Source: Pseudoflavonifractor capillosus (GTDB taxonomy: Bacteria; Bacillota; Clostridia; Oscillospirales; Oscillospiraceae). From it: DNA of 64,000 nt. The translations under genes were made by a program, and so were the position numbers. This document shows positions 23,871 to 31,513 of this stretch, piece after piece. The stretch lies in NCBI RefSeq assembly GCF_016902575.1, contig NZ_JACSNZ010000004.1:62001-126000 (forward strand). Direction: 5' to 3'. How positions within the stretch are numbered: position 1 is the first letter of the stretch; every line of letters begins with the position of its first letter. Below the pieces are notes generated by a model that was not told the origin of the DNA, did no database searches, and saw only the letters and a list, made by a program, of their open reading frames with translations.

Positions 23871-25159
23871 AAACCGCCGCCGGGGCGGACAGCTGGGTGA
23901 TGGCGGTGGTGTGGCTGTGTCTGGCTATGGCAGCAAACGCTTTTTTTGCCCCCTGGTTTTCGGTGCCGGAGCTGGCTTATCGGGGCCTCACACACAACTT
24001 TACCCTATGGAATGTGGGAGAGAGTTTAGAGCTGGCCCGTGGAGGGCTGTACGGTGTGGTTGCTCCCGATGTTCTGGTGCTGGACCAGGCTGCCCGAGGT
24101 TGGCTGTATGCCGCCCGGGTTACAGCGGGTGGGTCCGTGCTTGCCCTGCTCATTTCCGCCCTGCTGGCCTGGCGATGGAAGGGCAGAGCCACCGCTCTGG
24201 TACGGCTGGCTGCACTGTTGGCGAGTGTTTCCGCTGTGATGGCTGGGGTGGTGCTGATCTGTCTCAGTCGTAGGGTCAATACTGCGCTGGGGCAATCCAA
24301 CACATTCTGGGACTTAACTGTGTTCGGCCATATGCAGCTGACCGGGTTTGCCTGCGCCCAAGGTGCGGCGGGTTTGGTGCTGCTGGCCGGGGCGGGGCGG
24401 ATGCTGAATACCCAGAGGATGGAATTGCCTCTTGCGGCCTCCACAAACAGGCGTGTGGGACGTAGAACCTGGCTGACCACCGGAGTGATTCTGGTACTTG
24501 TCCCTCCGCTCATCGCCTTTGGCATCGTGTTTTTGAAGGGACGTAGTTATTACTTTATCTCCATCTGTGTCATTGTTGCGGCGATGCTCCCCTTCTTTGC
24601 CGCCTTCGAGGATCGAAGACCTCAGGCCAGGGAGCTGGTGCTCATTTCCTCCCTGGTGGTGATAGCCACAGCGGGGCGGGCGGTGTTCTTTATGCTGCCC
24701 CACTTCAAGCCGGTGACAGCCCTGGTCATTGTGGCCGGCATGGGGCTGGGGGCTGAGGCGGGATTTCTCACTGGAGCTATGACAGGCTTCGTCTCTAATT
24801 TCTTGTTCGGACAAGGGCCGTGGACACCTTGGCAGATGTTTGCCTTCGGTGTCATTGGATTTTTGGGTGGTCTACTCTTTGAAAAGGGGGCAAGGCAGGG
24901 GACTGTACACCTGGTGCGGCTGTGCGTGTTTGGTTTTCTGACCACCGTGGTGATCTATGGGGTGTTGCTGGACACCTCCACGGCGCTGTCTGTGCTGGAT
25001 AGCCTGACCTGGCAGTCGGCGCTGGCCTGCTATGTGGCAGGTGTTCCGGTGAACATCACCCACGGGTTGTCCACGGTGGTGTTTTTGCTGGTATGTGCCC
25101 GCCCCATGACGAAAAAAATCTCCCGCATTCGGAAGAAATACGGCTTGCTGCCCACATGA
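23852..25159 (+). CDS. ECF transporter S component with N-terminal membrane extension
   Basis: This 435-residue, strongly hydrophobic protein has an S-component domain in its C-terminal half (about 225-425), with FMLPHFKPVTALVIVAGMGL and GPWTPWQMFAFGVIGFLGG. These segments are typical of the CbrT-like S proteins of predicted cobalamin ECF systems. The first 190 residues add about four extra membrane segments that I do not recognise. S components are usually near 200 residues, so the extension is unusual. The gene overlaps the ATPase gene by 19 bp, and the operon ends at the terminator after it. Confidence 0.87.
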   Translation: MYTKRVKTAAGADSWVMAVVWLCLAMAANAFFAPWFSVPELAYRGLTHNFTLWNVGESLELARGGLYGVVAPDVLVLDQAARGWLYAARVTAGGSVLALLISALLAWRWKGRATALVRLAALLASVSAVMAGVVLICLSRRVNTALGQSNTFWDLTVFGHMQLTGFACAQGAAGLVLLAGAGRMLNTQRMELPLAASTNRRVGRRTWLTTGVILVLVPPLIAFGIVFLKGRSYYFISICVIVAAMLPFFAAFEDRRPQARELVLISSLVVIATAGRAVFFMLPHFKPVTALVIVAGMGLGAEAGFLTGAMTGFVSNFLFGQGPWTPWQMFAFGVIGFLGGLLFEKGARQGTVHLVRLCVFGFLTTVVIYGVLLDTSTALSVLDSLTWQSALACYVAGVPVNITHGLSTVVFLLVCARPMTKKISRIRKKYGLLPT

Positions 25160-25204
25160 AAAGGCGCAGGGACTGACGGGTTGAGTCAGTCCCTGCGCCT
25201 TTTC
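25159..25204. terminator. Terminator of the cobalamin uptake operon
   Basis: A perfect 19-bp stem (25159-25177 with 25185-25203) with a 7-base loop runs from A4 to T4. It can act in both directions, between the S-component gene and desulfoferrodoxin. Confidence 0.88.
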
Positions 25205-25219
25205 ATATGAGGAGGGGGA

Positions 25220-25597
25220 TTAGAGCTGGGTCATCCACAGGCCGTGGAGGTTGCAGTAGGCATACACTGCCACGGGGGTCTCATCGCCCAGGTGGAAGAC
25301 AGCACGGGGAGCGTCACCGGGCTGGAGCTGAATGCGGTGACCACCGTTCCCGGTCTTCACATAGATCCAGGGAATATAGTGCTCTGCCACCATGGGGTGC
25401 TCCACGGAGCCAACCTGAACGGTGAGTACGCCGTTTTCCAGAGTAGCCACGGGGATGTGCTTCTCGCCGCTGGCCTCTACGGTGTTGGGAACCAGCTCCT
25501 CCATAGGCTGTCCGCAGCAGACCACGGGGACACCGGCGTCGTGAATCATGCCCACAATGTTGCCGCAGTGCTTGCAGCGAAGGAATCGAGTCTTCAT
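25220..25597 (-). CDS. dfx: Desulfoferrodoxin / superoxide reductase
   Basis: This 125-residue protein has an N-terminal desulforedoxin-like iron site (RCKHCGN and VVCCGQPM) and a C-terminal neelaredoxin domain. The latter has SGEKHIP, EHPMVAEHYI and CNLHGLW supplying four histidines and one cysteine to the active iron. It reduces superoxide to peroxide in anaerobes. The ATG at 25597 is 8 bases after GGAGG. Confidence 0.95.
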   Translation of the reverse strand: MKTRFLRCKHCGNIVGMIHDAGVPVVCCGQPMEELVPNTVEASGEKHIPVATLENGVLTVQVGSVEHPMVAEHYIPWIYVKTGNGGHRIQLQPGDAPRAVFHLGDETPVAVYAYCNLHGLWMTQL

Positions 25598-25649
25598 AGA
25601 TGAACCCTCCTGTTTCCAGTTAAATTGGGTGGATGTCCCACCAAGGGAT

Positions 25650-25678
25650 AGTATACCACGTATGGAGAAAAATGAACA
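25650..25678 (-). promoter_or_regulatory. Promoter of desulfoferrodoxin
   Basis: On the minus strand TGTTCA (25673-25678), 17 bp, TATACT (25650-25655), about 50 bp upstream of the start. Confidence 0.5.
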
Positions 25679-25698
25679 GGCCTGGGACACCTTTTTTG

Positions 25699-27072
25699 TT
25701 AGTCTGTGGGAACAAATTCAAGCCGCAGATCCGTCAGGGTGATGGGATGGTGGGTTGCAAGGGAATCCTGAATCTGACTCATGGTCAGGTCAGCGGCATA
25801 TAGGCATCCCTGTGGGTCGTATACCACCAAAGTGATATAGGCGAGGTCTCCACTGCGGGGATGGGACAGGGTATAGAGGGTATCGCCACGCAGGATGCTG
25901 GTGATGGAAGCCCCACCGTAGCGGGGCATGTTGTCCGGAACTGTGGTGGAGATGAACTGGAAGAACGTCCCATCTTCTTCCAGCCTCCACGCCTCCACGG
26001 TGGACTGTCCCAGCTGACCCTGCTGTGTCCGATGGGTTCCCATATAGACAATGTGGTCATCTGCGGCATAGAAAGACAGCACCCAGTTGGTATTGTCCAA
26101 GTCGAATTTCTGGCTCTGTGCCCCCGTGGACAGATCAATGAGGGTCAGCTGATTGGGGTGGCTATCGGTGGCAGACGTGACCAGGGCCAGTTGCTGGCCG
26201 TTTCCGGTCAGGGCCATGGCCTGGGCCGGAGCATCCATAGGTGCTACCAGCTCAACCTTGGACACATCTATCATGCCGGTACCATCCTCGGTGCGCATCA
26301 GGGGCAGACGATACAGCCCCGGCGTGACAGCGGTGTCATCCAGGTCGATGTCCAGCACGTCGTAGGGGAATGGTACATAGAAGGCGTCTTGGAAGTACAC
26401 GGCTTTGGCGGTGATGTAGGGCATTTCGGGAGAGTAGAAGGAAAAACCACTGATGGTACCGTCCGGCTGCACGGTGACGGTGATCTCTGCGGTTTCGTTT
26501 CCGGCGATGGGGATGGGAAATACGTTGGACAGATCCACGGTCCGGTAGGAGGAGTACCCCATGAGCTGCCAATCGTAACATTCAATGGAGATGGGATAGA
26601 ACTTCAGATAATCTCGCAGCATCACGGTCTCGGTATAGCTGCCCCCCTGGGCAGGAGCACGGCTGGCAACGTCCTGTACCATATCCCGATAGCCGGGATA
26701 AGAAGTGCTGTTATAGTCAAAGACATTTCCGGTGGTGGCAGTGACGCTGATAAAAGAGGTGATGGTAAGCTGGGGGTCGGTGGTGCTGGGGGTGTAGAGA
26801 ACCGGTTCAGACTGGGCGGAGAACCGGAACTGGCTCTCACAGCTGGGGGTTTCCGCCGGAGTAAAGGTGGTGGTCCAGTGCAGCTGCCCGTCCATTTGGG
26901 TTTCTGCCACCAGCTGCAAGCCCTGGACGTTGGCCGAATCACCCACCAGATACTGAGGATTGGCAGAGAAAGTGACCTCTTCTGTGGTGGGAAGAATGGT
27001 GGCAAGGGCAGCTACAAATACCACGGCAGTGGCAGTGAGCAGAGCGGTGAAGGCAAAGAGGGCACGTTTCAT
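25699..27072 (-). CDS. Membrane-anchored extracytoplasmic protein of the ABC operon
   Basis: This 457-residue protein has one N-terminal membrane segment (ALFAFTALLTATAVVFVAALA) and a large Thr/Ser-rich outer part. The second half has repeated strand patterns such as NQLTLIDLSTGAQSQKFDL and GDTLYTLSHP, which suggest a beta-propeller. I recognise no catalytic motif. It is the last gene of the GntR/ABC operon, two bases from the ATPase gene, and is probably an accessory subunit or sensor of that transporter. Confidence 0.65.
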   Translation of the reverse strand: MKRALFAFTALLTATAVVFVAALATILPTTEEVTFSANPQYLVGDSANVQGLQLVAETQMDGQLHWTTTFTPAETPSCESQFRFSAQSEPVLYTPSTTDPQLTITSFISVTATTGNVFDYNSTSYPGYRDMVQDVASRAPAQGGSYTETVMLRDYLKFYPISIECYDWQLMGYSSYRTVDLSNVFPIPIAGNETAEITVTVQPDGTISGFSFYSPEMPYITAKAVYFQDAFYVPFPYDVLDIDLDDTAVTPGLYRLPLMRTEDGTGMIDVSKVELVAPMDAPAQAMALTGNGQQLALVTSATDSHPNQLTLIDLSTGAQSQKFDLDNTNWVLSFYAADDHIVYMGTHRTQQGQLGQSTVEAWRLEEDGTFFQFISTTVPDNMPRYGGASITSILRGDTLYTLSHPRSGDLAYITLVVYDPQGCLYAADLTMSQIQDSLATHHPITLTDLRLEFVPTD

Positions 27073-27074
27073 GG

Positions 27075-27812
27075 TCAATCCTCCTCTCCGGTTAGCTCCG
27101 ACAAGGTGCTGCTCACCCGGTCGGGGGCGTAGTGGTACTTTTCTTTCACATAGTCCCATGCCGTGAGGCCCTGTTCATCCAGCTCCATGGCAGATACATC
27201 TCCCACGATCTGGCCGTCCCACAGCAGCACCGCACGGCTGATAAAGGAGTTGATTTCCGTGAGCAGGTGGGTGGAGAGAATCACCGTCTCGGTGGGCTCC
27301 AGAATCCCCAACAGCACCTTGTAGAAATCCTCCCGGTTGAAGATGTCGTTACCAGCGAAGGGTTCGTCCATGAGAATGTATTCCGCTCCCTGGCACAGGG
27401 CCAGGATGACTTCAAACTGGTTTTGCTGTCCGGTGGAAAAGCTGCGCACAGGCCGATGCTGGGGCAGCTGGAAGAAGTCCATGAGAGCTTGGAACCGCTG
27501 ATCCCTCCAGTGGGGGAAGTGGGAGCGGTAGAACTCCCGGTGGTCTTTGGGGGTGAGGTTTGGGAAAAAGGAGTGCTCGCAGGTGGCAAAGCTGAGCCGG
27601 GCAATGTTGGTGTGGTCAATGGGCGCTCCATCCAGGGTGATGGAGCCCTCACAGGGGAGCAGGCCCAGAATGCACTTGAGCAAGGTGGTCTTGCCTGCGC
27701 CGTTTTCACCAAACAGGCCCACGATCTCTCCGGGGGCAATGCTCAGATTGACACGATACAGAGCTTGGGTAGAGAACGGGTATTTTTTGCTTACGTTGGT
27801 CAGTTCCAGCAT
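27075..27812 (-). CDS. ABC transporter ATPase (YtrB-like)
   Basis: This 245-residue ABC ATPase has Walker A GENGAGKTTL (about 34-43) and Walker B YILMDEPFAGND. The signature is degenerate, FSTGQQNQ, as is common in YtrB-type drug or bacitracin-stress transporters. It works with the two membrane proteins encoded upstream. The substrate is unknown. Confidence 0.9.
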   Translation of the reverse strand: MLELTNVSKKYPFSTQALYRVNLSIAPGEIVGLFGENGAGKTTLLKCILGLLPCEGSITLDGAPIDHTNIARLSFATCEHSFFPNLTPKDHREFYRSHFPHWRDQRFQALMDFFQLPQHRPVRSFSTGQQNQFEVILALCQGAEYILMDEPFAGNDIFNREDFYKVLLGILEPTETVILSTHLLTEINSFISRAVLLWDGQIVGDVSAMELDEQGLTAWDYVKEKYHYAPDRVSSTLSELTGEED

Positions 27813-27827
27813 AACAGTAAACCTCCT

Positions 27828-28316
27828 TTAGTTCCAAAAGGCGTCCCAGGCGGATGGCGGAAGCAGCTGGCGGGGGGTACACCACCAATAAATGGCGAAG
27901 TCCAGCAGCAGCAGGACAGCTGCAAGAGCCACAAAGCAGAGTCCGGCCAGGATGGGAATGGTGAAGCAGCGACGAGCCAGTTCCCAACGGTTGGGCAGGC
28001 GGCGCATGGTGTAGATGCTCTTGGAGCCTGTGGAATGGGAGTGCCAAAACAGCCAAGCCAGAGGGATCATGGCCAGCACGGCGATGATGCAGCCGTACAG
28101 GCTGAAGCCCAGCAGAGAGGAGAAGGAGGGCATGAATGCGTCCGGTTTGAGATAGCGCACACCGTCTACGCCATGGTACCAGAGATTTTCGGATGCCTGG
28201 GCGTACAGATAGAGATAGTAGAGATCACACGCTGAGGCGGCTAGAGCGCCAAAGCCCAACCTGTTTAGCACTTTTCGGGGGGAGAACGTCATGGGAAACA
28301 GTGCTTGCAGCTTCAT
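27828..28316 (-). CDS. ABC transporter membrane subunit (short)
   Basis: This 162-residue protein has three hydrophobic segments, including FSLYGCIIAVLAMIPLAWLF and ILAGLCFVALAAVLLLLDF. It starts at ATG 28316, overlapping the stop of the longer permease gene. It is small for a permease and probably pairs with that protein. Confidence 0.72.
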   Translation of the reverse strand: MKLQALFPMTFSPRKVLNRLGFGALAASACDLYYLYLYAQASENLWYHGVDGVRYLKPDAFMPSFSSLLGFSLYGCIIAVLAMIPLAWLFWHSHSTGSKSIYTMRRLPNRWELARRCFTIPILAGLCFVALAAVLLLLDFAIYWWCTPRQLLPPSAWDAFWN

Positions 28317-29035
28317 GTGACCACCTCCCGGGCTGTGGCTGTGACGTGTTGATAATAACTGACGCACACACCGGTCCACAGGACAAAGACCAGACAGATG
28401 GCCCAGGCGTAGTCACCGGGTTTGGCTGCGTACAGGGCGGTGAGCAGAGAGAAGACCACTGGAGGCAGGTAAATCTTACCCTCCCAACTGCGCATCATGC
28501 CAATGGCGGTGTTCACGCCCAGCCCCAGGCAAATCAGCGGGGTGGTAACCCAGAAGGGCCAGTCGGCCAGAGGAAGCAGGGGGTGAAGATAGACACTGCG
28601 GTAGCAAGTGAGCAGCGCCAACTGTGGGCTGATTTCGCTGGGATCCATGATGGAGTGATAAAGCACCATGGTAGCCATTACCACTGTCACCTGAAACAGC
28701 CAGAACAGCAGGTACACCCCTGTGCAGTACACAACATGGATGCGCAACACAGAGCGGGGCGACAGGGAGAGCCGAGACATGGTGTAGTTGACCCTGCTGC
28801 GAGACCCGCCGTAGCCAACCAAGAGAGCCACCGTAGCCAGGGTCAGTGCCACGGCCGGGGAAAAACGATAGACATGGAGATCCAGGATCTGTTCCAAAGA
28901 CAAGCTGCCCACGCGGTTTAACAGCATGGCCCAGGCTGCCAGAAGCTGAGTTGCGGCCAAAGCCACCAGAAGAAGTAAAATGCGCCAAAAGGAGGTGGCG
29001 GCGGCCAGAGAGAATAGGGACACGGTTTTTTTCAT
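28313..29035 (-). CDS. ABC transporter membrane subunit
   Basis: This 240-residue protein has six likely membrane segments, among them ILLLLVALAATQLLAAWAML and VALTLATVALLVGYGG. The segment NYTMSRLSLSPRSVL resembles the cytosolic coupling part of YtrC/EcsB-like permeases. ATG 29035 is 7 bases after GGAGG and overlaps the regulator's stop (ATGA). Confidence 0.78.
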   Translation of the reverse strand: MKKTVSLFSLAAATSFWRILLLLVALAATQLLAAWAMLLNRVGSLSLEQILDLHVYRFSPAVALTLATVALLVGYGGSRSRVNYTMSRLSLSPRSVLRIHVVYCTGVYLLFWLFQVTVVMATMVLYHSIMDPSEISPQLALLTCYRSVYLHPLLPLADWPFWVTTPLICLGLGVNTAIGMMRSWEGKIYLPPVVFSLLTALYAAKPGDYAWAICLVFVLWTGVCVSYYQHVTATAREVVT

Positions 29036-29415
29036 GGAACATCCTCCTTCCATAGGGTCTCGATGAGGGAGACGGTCTGGCTGCGGGTGAGGCCCATGGC
29101 CCGCATTTTCCCAATGTACTCCAGGGTCTGGGTGTGAGGCAGCTGTTCCTGCATGGCCTGGGACTGCTCATGGGAGAGGCACACACAGCTCTTGCTGCCT
29201 GTGCGGGATGAGATGAGTCCTTCATCCTCCAGCATCCGGAATGCCTTTTGTATGGTGTTGGGGTTGACCCCCAGCAGGGCGGAGAGGGTGCGCCGGGAGG
29301 GCAGCTCGTCTCCATCCTGTACGGTTCCGGCAGCAATCCCTGCTTTCAGGTGCTGGATGATCTGCAAATAGATGGGAGTCCCATCTCGGAGGTGCAGGTC
29401 GTCAAAGCGCACCAT
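29032..29415 (-). CDS. GntR-family regulator (YtrA-like)
   Basis: This 127-residue protein has an N-terminal winged helix (PIYLQIIQHLKAGIAAGTV, LPSRRTLSALLGVNPNTIQK) and only a short C-terminal tail, the YtrA subfamily layout. Such regulators repress the ABC operon they head and respond to envelope-acting compounds. It is the first gene of the leftward ABC operon, with a palindromic site upstream. Confidence 0.9.
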   Translation of the reverse strand: MVRFDDLHLRDGTPIYLQIIQHLKAGIAAGTVQDGDELPSRRTLSALLGVNPNTIQKAFRMLEDEGLISSRTGSKSCVCLSHEQSQAMQEQLPHTQTLEYIGKMRAMGLTRSQTVSLIETLWKEDVP

Positions 29416-29435
29416 GGTGTATCACATCCCTTCTA

Positions 29436-29457
29436 GTGTATTACTTGTATAGTACAC
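29436..29457. promoter_or_regulatory. Candidate operator of the YtrA-like regulator
   Basis: GTGTA (29436-29440) and TACAC (29453-29457) frame a 22-bp imperfect palindrome immediately downstream of the leftward -10. This position would block transcription. Confidence 0.45.
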
Positions 29458-29468
29458 TTTCTAACTGT

Positions 29469-29497
29469 ATTATATGCGTAGTACGGTTTGGAGTCAA
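29469..29497 (-). promoter_or_regulatory. Promoter of the GntR/ABC operon
   Basis: On the minus strand TTGACT (29492-29497), 17 bp, TATAAT (29469-29474). It is back to back with the rightward PadR promoter. Confidence 0.75.
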
Positions 29498-29509
29498 GAG
29501 AGAATTTAC

Positions 29510-29538
29510 TTGACAATCTCGATGATCGAGAATATACT
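29510..29538 (+). promoter_or_regulatory. Promoter of the PadR operon with operator in its spacer
   Basis: TTGACA (29510-29515), 17 bp, TATACT (29533-29538). The spacer holds the 15-bp palindrome TCTCGATGATCGAGA (29517-29531). A related palindrome, CTCGAATATCGAG, lies at 29552-29564 downstream of the start of transcription. Two copies of a TCGA-centred site flanking the -10 imply autorepression by PadR. Confidence 0.7.
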
Positions 29539-29580
29539 AAAGGTATGAAAACTCGAATATCGAGAATAGAGGTGAGAGAC

Positions 29581-29904
29581 ATGGCACGGGCAAAATTTCA
29601 CACCCTGTCGGAGCAGATGTTTTATGTGCTGCTCTGTCTGGGAGAGGAGCGGTGTGGCATTGATATCTTGGATCAGGTGCCCGCCATGACAGAAGGTCGG
29701 GTACGGGTGGGATCAGGCACGCTGTACAACCTCCTGGAGCAGTTTCTGGAGGCGGGGTTCATTGTGGAGACCAAGGTGGAGGGGCGTCGGCGCAGCTATG
29801 TCATCACCGCCCAGGGACAGCAGGTGTTGGATCAGGAGTATAAACGTATCTGCGCTCAGGTCCGGGACTATCGGCGTTTGAGGGGAGAGGAGGGGCAAGG
29901 ATGA
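29581..29904 (+). CDS. PadR-family transcriptional regulator
   Basis: This 107-residue protein is a PadR winged helix: EQMFYVLLCLGEERCGIDIL, then VRVGSGTLYNLLEQFLEAGF and RRRSYVITAQGQQVL. It usually represses the gene next to it, here the DUF2812 membrane protein whose ATG overlaps its stop. The ATG at 29581 follows GAGGTGA by 9 bases; the upstream frame extension covers the promoter and is not real. Confidence 0.92.
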   Translation: MARAKFHTLSEQMFYVLLCLGEERCGIDILDQVPAMTEGRVRVGSGTLYNLLEQFLEAGFIVETKVEGRRRSYVITAQGQQVLDQEYKRICAQVRDYRRLRGEEGQG

Positions 29905-31244
29905 AACAGCGCAAGCGTATTTGGAAAAGTTTCGCCTTTTTTGACCGCACCGGAGTGGTGGGTTTTTTGGAGCGGGAGGCCCGAAAGGGGTGGGTGTTGG
30001 AGGACACCTCTGGCCTGCGTTGGACCTTCCGGCGGGGAGAACCCAGGGTGGCCCACGTATGGATCACCTACCTGCCCCAGGACCTCTATGACCCCCAGCC
30101 CAGCCAGCAACTGGAGAACATGGCAGAGCTGGGGGCGTACACCGGCTGGCAGCTCACTGTGACTACCCCCTTTTTCCAGGTGTATTACAACTGGGGGAAG
30201 GAACCGCTTCCCATGGAGACTGACCCGATGACCCAGGTGGAGGGGATGCACCGGGTCTTCAAGAAAACGGTGCTGAGAGGGAGCTGGCTGTGGATGGCGG
30301 GGCTGACCCTGCTGCTTCTGCTGAACCTGGGGTACCTGTGGAGCAGCCCCATTGCCTTTCTGTCCAGCTATCCCTTTACCTATGGCCTTTTGCTAGGTGG
30401 ACTGCTGTGGGTGATGGTTGGAACAAAGCTGGCGGGGTACTACCTGTGGCTGAACAGAGCCAGGCGAGAGGCTCAGCGGGGAGAGCTGACGGACACCCAT
30501 CGCTGGAGCATAGCTCACCGTGTGGTGGGTGGAACTGTGGTGGTGGCGGTGCTCCTCTGGCTGGGAGGAAGCCTGCTGGTGAATCACAGTGCCAGCTTTC
30601 TGGGGATGGTCTTGCTATGCGGGCTGGCCAGCCTGATGGGAATTTGGGCGGTGACCTGGATGCGGGACACCATGAGAAAGGGGAAAGCCCCCAGAGACCG
30701 CACAGAAACGGCCACGGCGGTGGCCTCCTTTGCACTGTTTGTGGCTATCTTGGCCGGGGTCGGGACACTGTCTGCCCACCTGGGGTGGTTTCCGGCCAAT
30801 GCGGGGGACAGCTGGTGGAGCCAGTACCCCGACGGCATACCCCTGACGGTGGAGCAGTTGCGGGGTGAGGTGGAAGAACAGGAGTTTTGGATTCGCCGAA
30901 ACGGAGAAGAATCTCTGATGTTGGGGCAATACCAGGGATGGCAGGTTTCTGAGAAGGAAACCGGGCCAGAAGAGGACATGGACACGGTGATCTATGCTGT
31001 GACCCTGGTGAAGTTTCCGGCGCTGTACAACCTGTGCCGGGAGGAAATGCTCTGGGAGGACCACCAGAAGATAGACCCGGCCCCGTGGCTGGCCCGGGAG
31101 GCATACCGGAAGACGGACAAGAGCCGCCTGAGCACCTATCTGCTGTGCTACGAGGAATGCGTGGTGGAGATCAGTTTTGGCTGGGAGCCCACCCAGGAGC
31201 AGATGAACATGGTGGGGGAGAAGCTGGGAGGGGGATTACATTGA
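29901..31244 (+). CDS. DUF2812-domain membrane protein
   Basis: This 447-residue protein has a soluble N-terminal DUF2812 domain (about 1-110, with SFAFFDRTGVVGFLEREARK and ITYLPQDLYD). About five membrane segments follow (130-330), then a C-terminal soluble part (about 345-447). DUF2812 proteins regularly pair with PadR regulators, but their function is unknown. Translation is coupled to padR through an ATGA overlap. Confidence 0.82.
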   Translation: MKQRKRIWKSFAFFDRTGVVGFLEREARKGWVLEDTSGLRWTFRRGEPRVAHVWITYLPQDLYDPQPSQQLENMAELGAYTGWQLTVTTPFFQVYYNWGKEPLPMETDPMTQVEGMHRVFKKTVLRGSWLWMAGLTLLLLLNLGYLWSSPIAFLSSYPFTYGLLLGGLLWVMVGTKLAGYYLWLNRARREAQRGELTDTHRWSIAHRVVGGTVVVAVLLWLGGSLLVNHSASFLGMVLLCGLASLMGIWAVTWMRDTMRKGKAPRDRTETATAVASFALFVAILAGVGTLSAHLGWFPANAGDSWWSQYPDGIPLTVEQLRGEVEEQEFWIRRNGEESLMLGQYQGWQVSEKETGPEEDMDTVIYAVTLVKFPALYNLCREEMLWEDHQKIDPAPWLAREAYRKTDKSRLSTYLLCYEECVVEISFGWEPTQEQMNMVGEKLGGGLH

Positions 31245-31513
31245 ACCACAAGGACGCAGGACACAACTATGAATTTTTCTCCCACAAAAGCTGTGAGTTC
31301 TTTCCCTGTCATCCCACCCAGCACCCGGAGGAGTTCAACTGCCTGTTTTGCTATTGCCCTCTCTATCTTCTGGGGGAACAGTGCGGTGGCAATTTCACCT
31401 ACACTCCGGGAGGCGTAAAGGATTGCAGCGGCTGTCTCATTCCCCATCGGCGGGAAAACTACGCCTATATTGTGGGGAAGCTGATGGAAAAGGAGGATGA
31501 AAATCATGGGTGA
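31241..31513 (+). CDS. Cysteine-rich small-domain protein (PF04071 type)
   Basis: This 90-residue protein has the metal-binding pattern KSCEFFPCHP, FNCLFCYCPLYLLG, QCGG and KDCSGCLIPHRREN, the Cys-rich small domain found in clostridial proteins. The function is unknown; the domain is sometimes near corrinoid genes. The start is a TTG at 31241 six bases after GGAGGGGG and overlapping the stop of the DUF2812 gene; no better start exists. Confidence 0.78.
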   Translation: MNHKDAGHNYEFFSHKSCEFFPCHPTQHPEEFNCLFCYCPLYLLGEQCGGNFTYTPGGVKDCSGCLIPHRRENYAYIVGKLMEKEDENHG

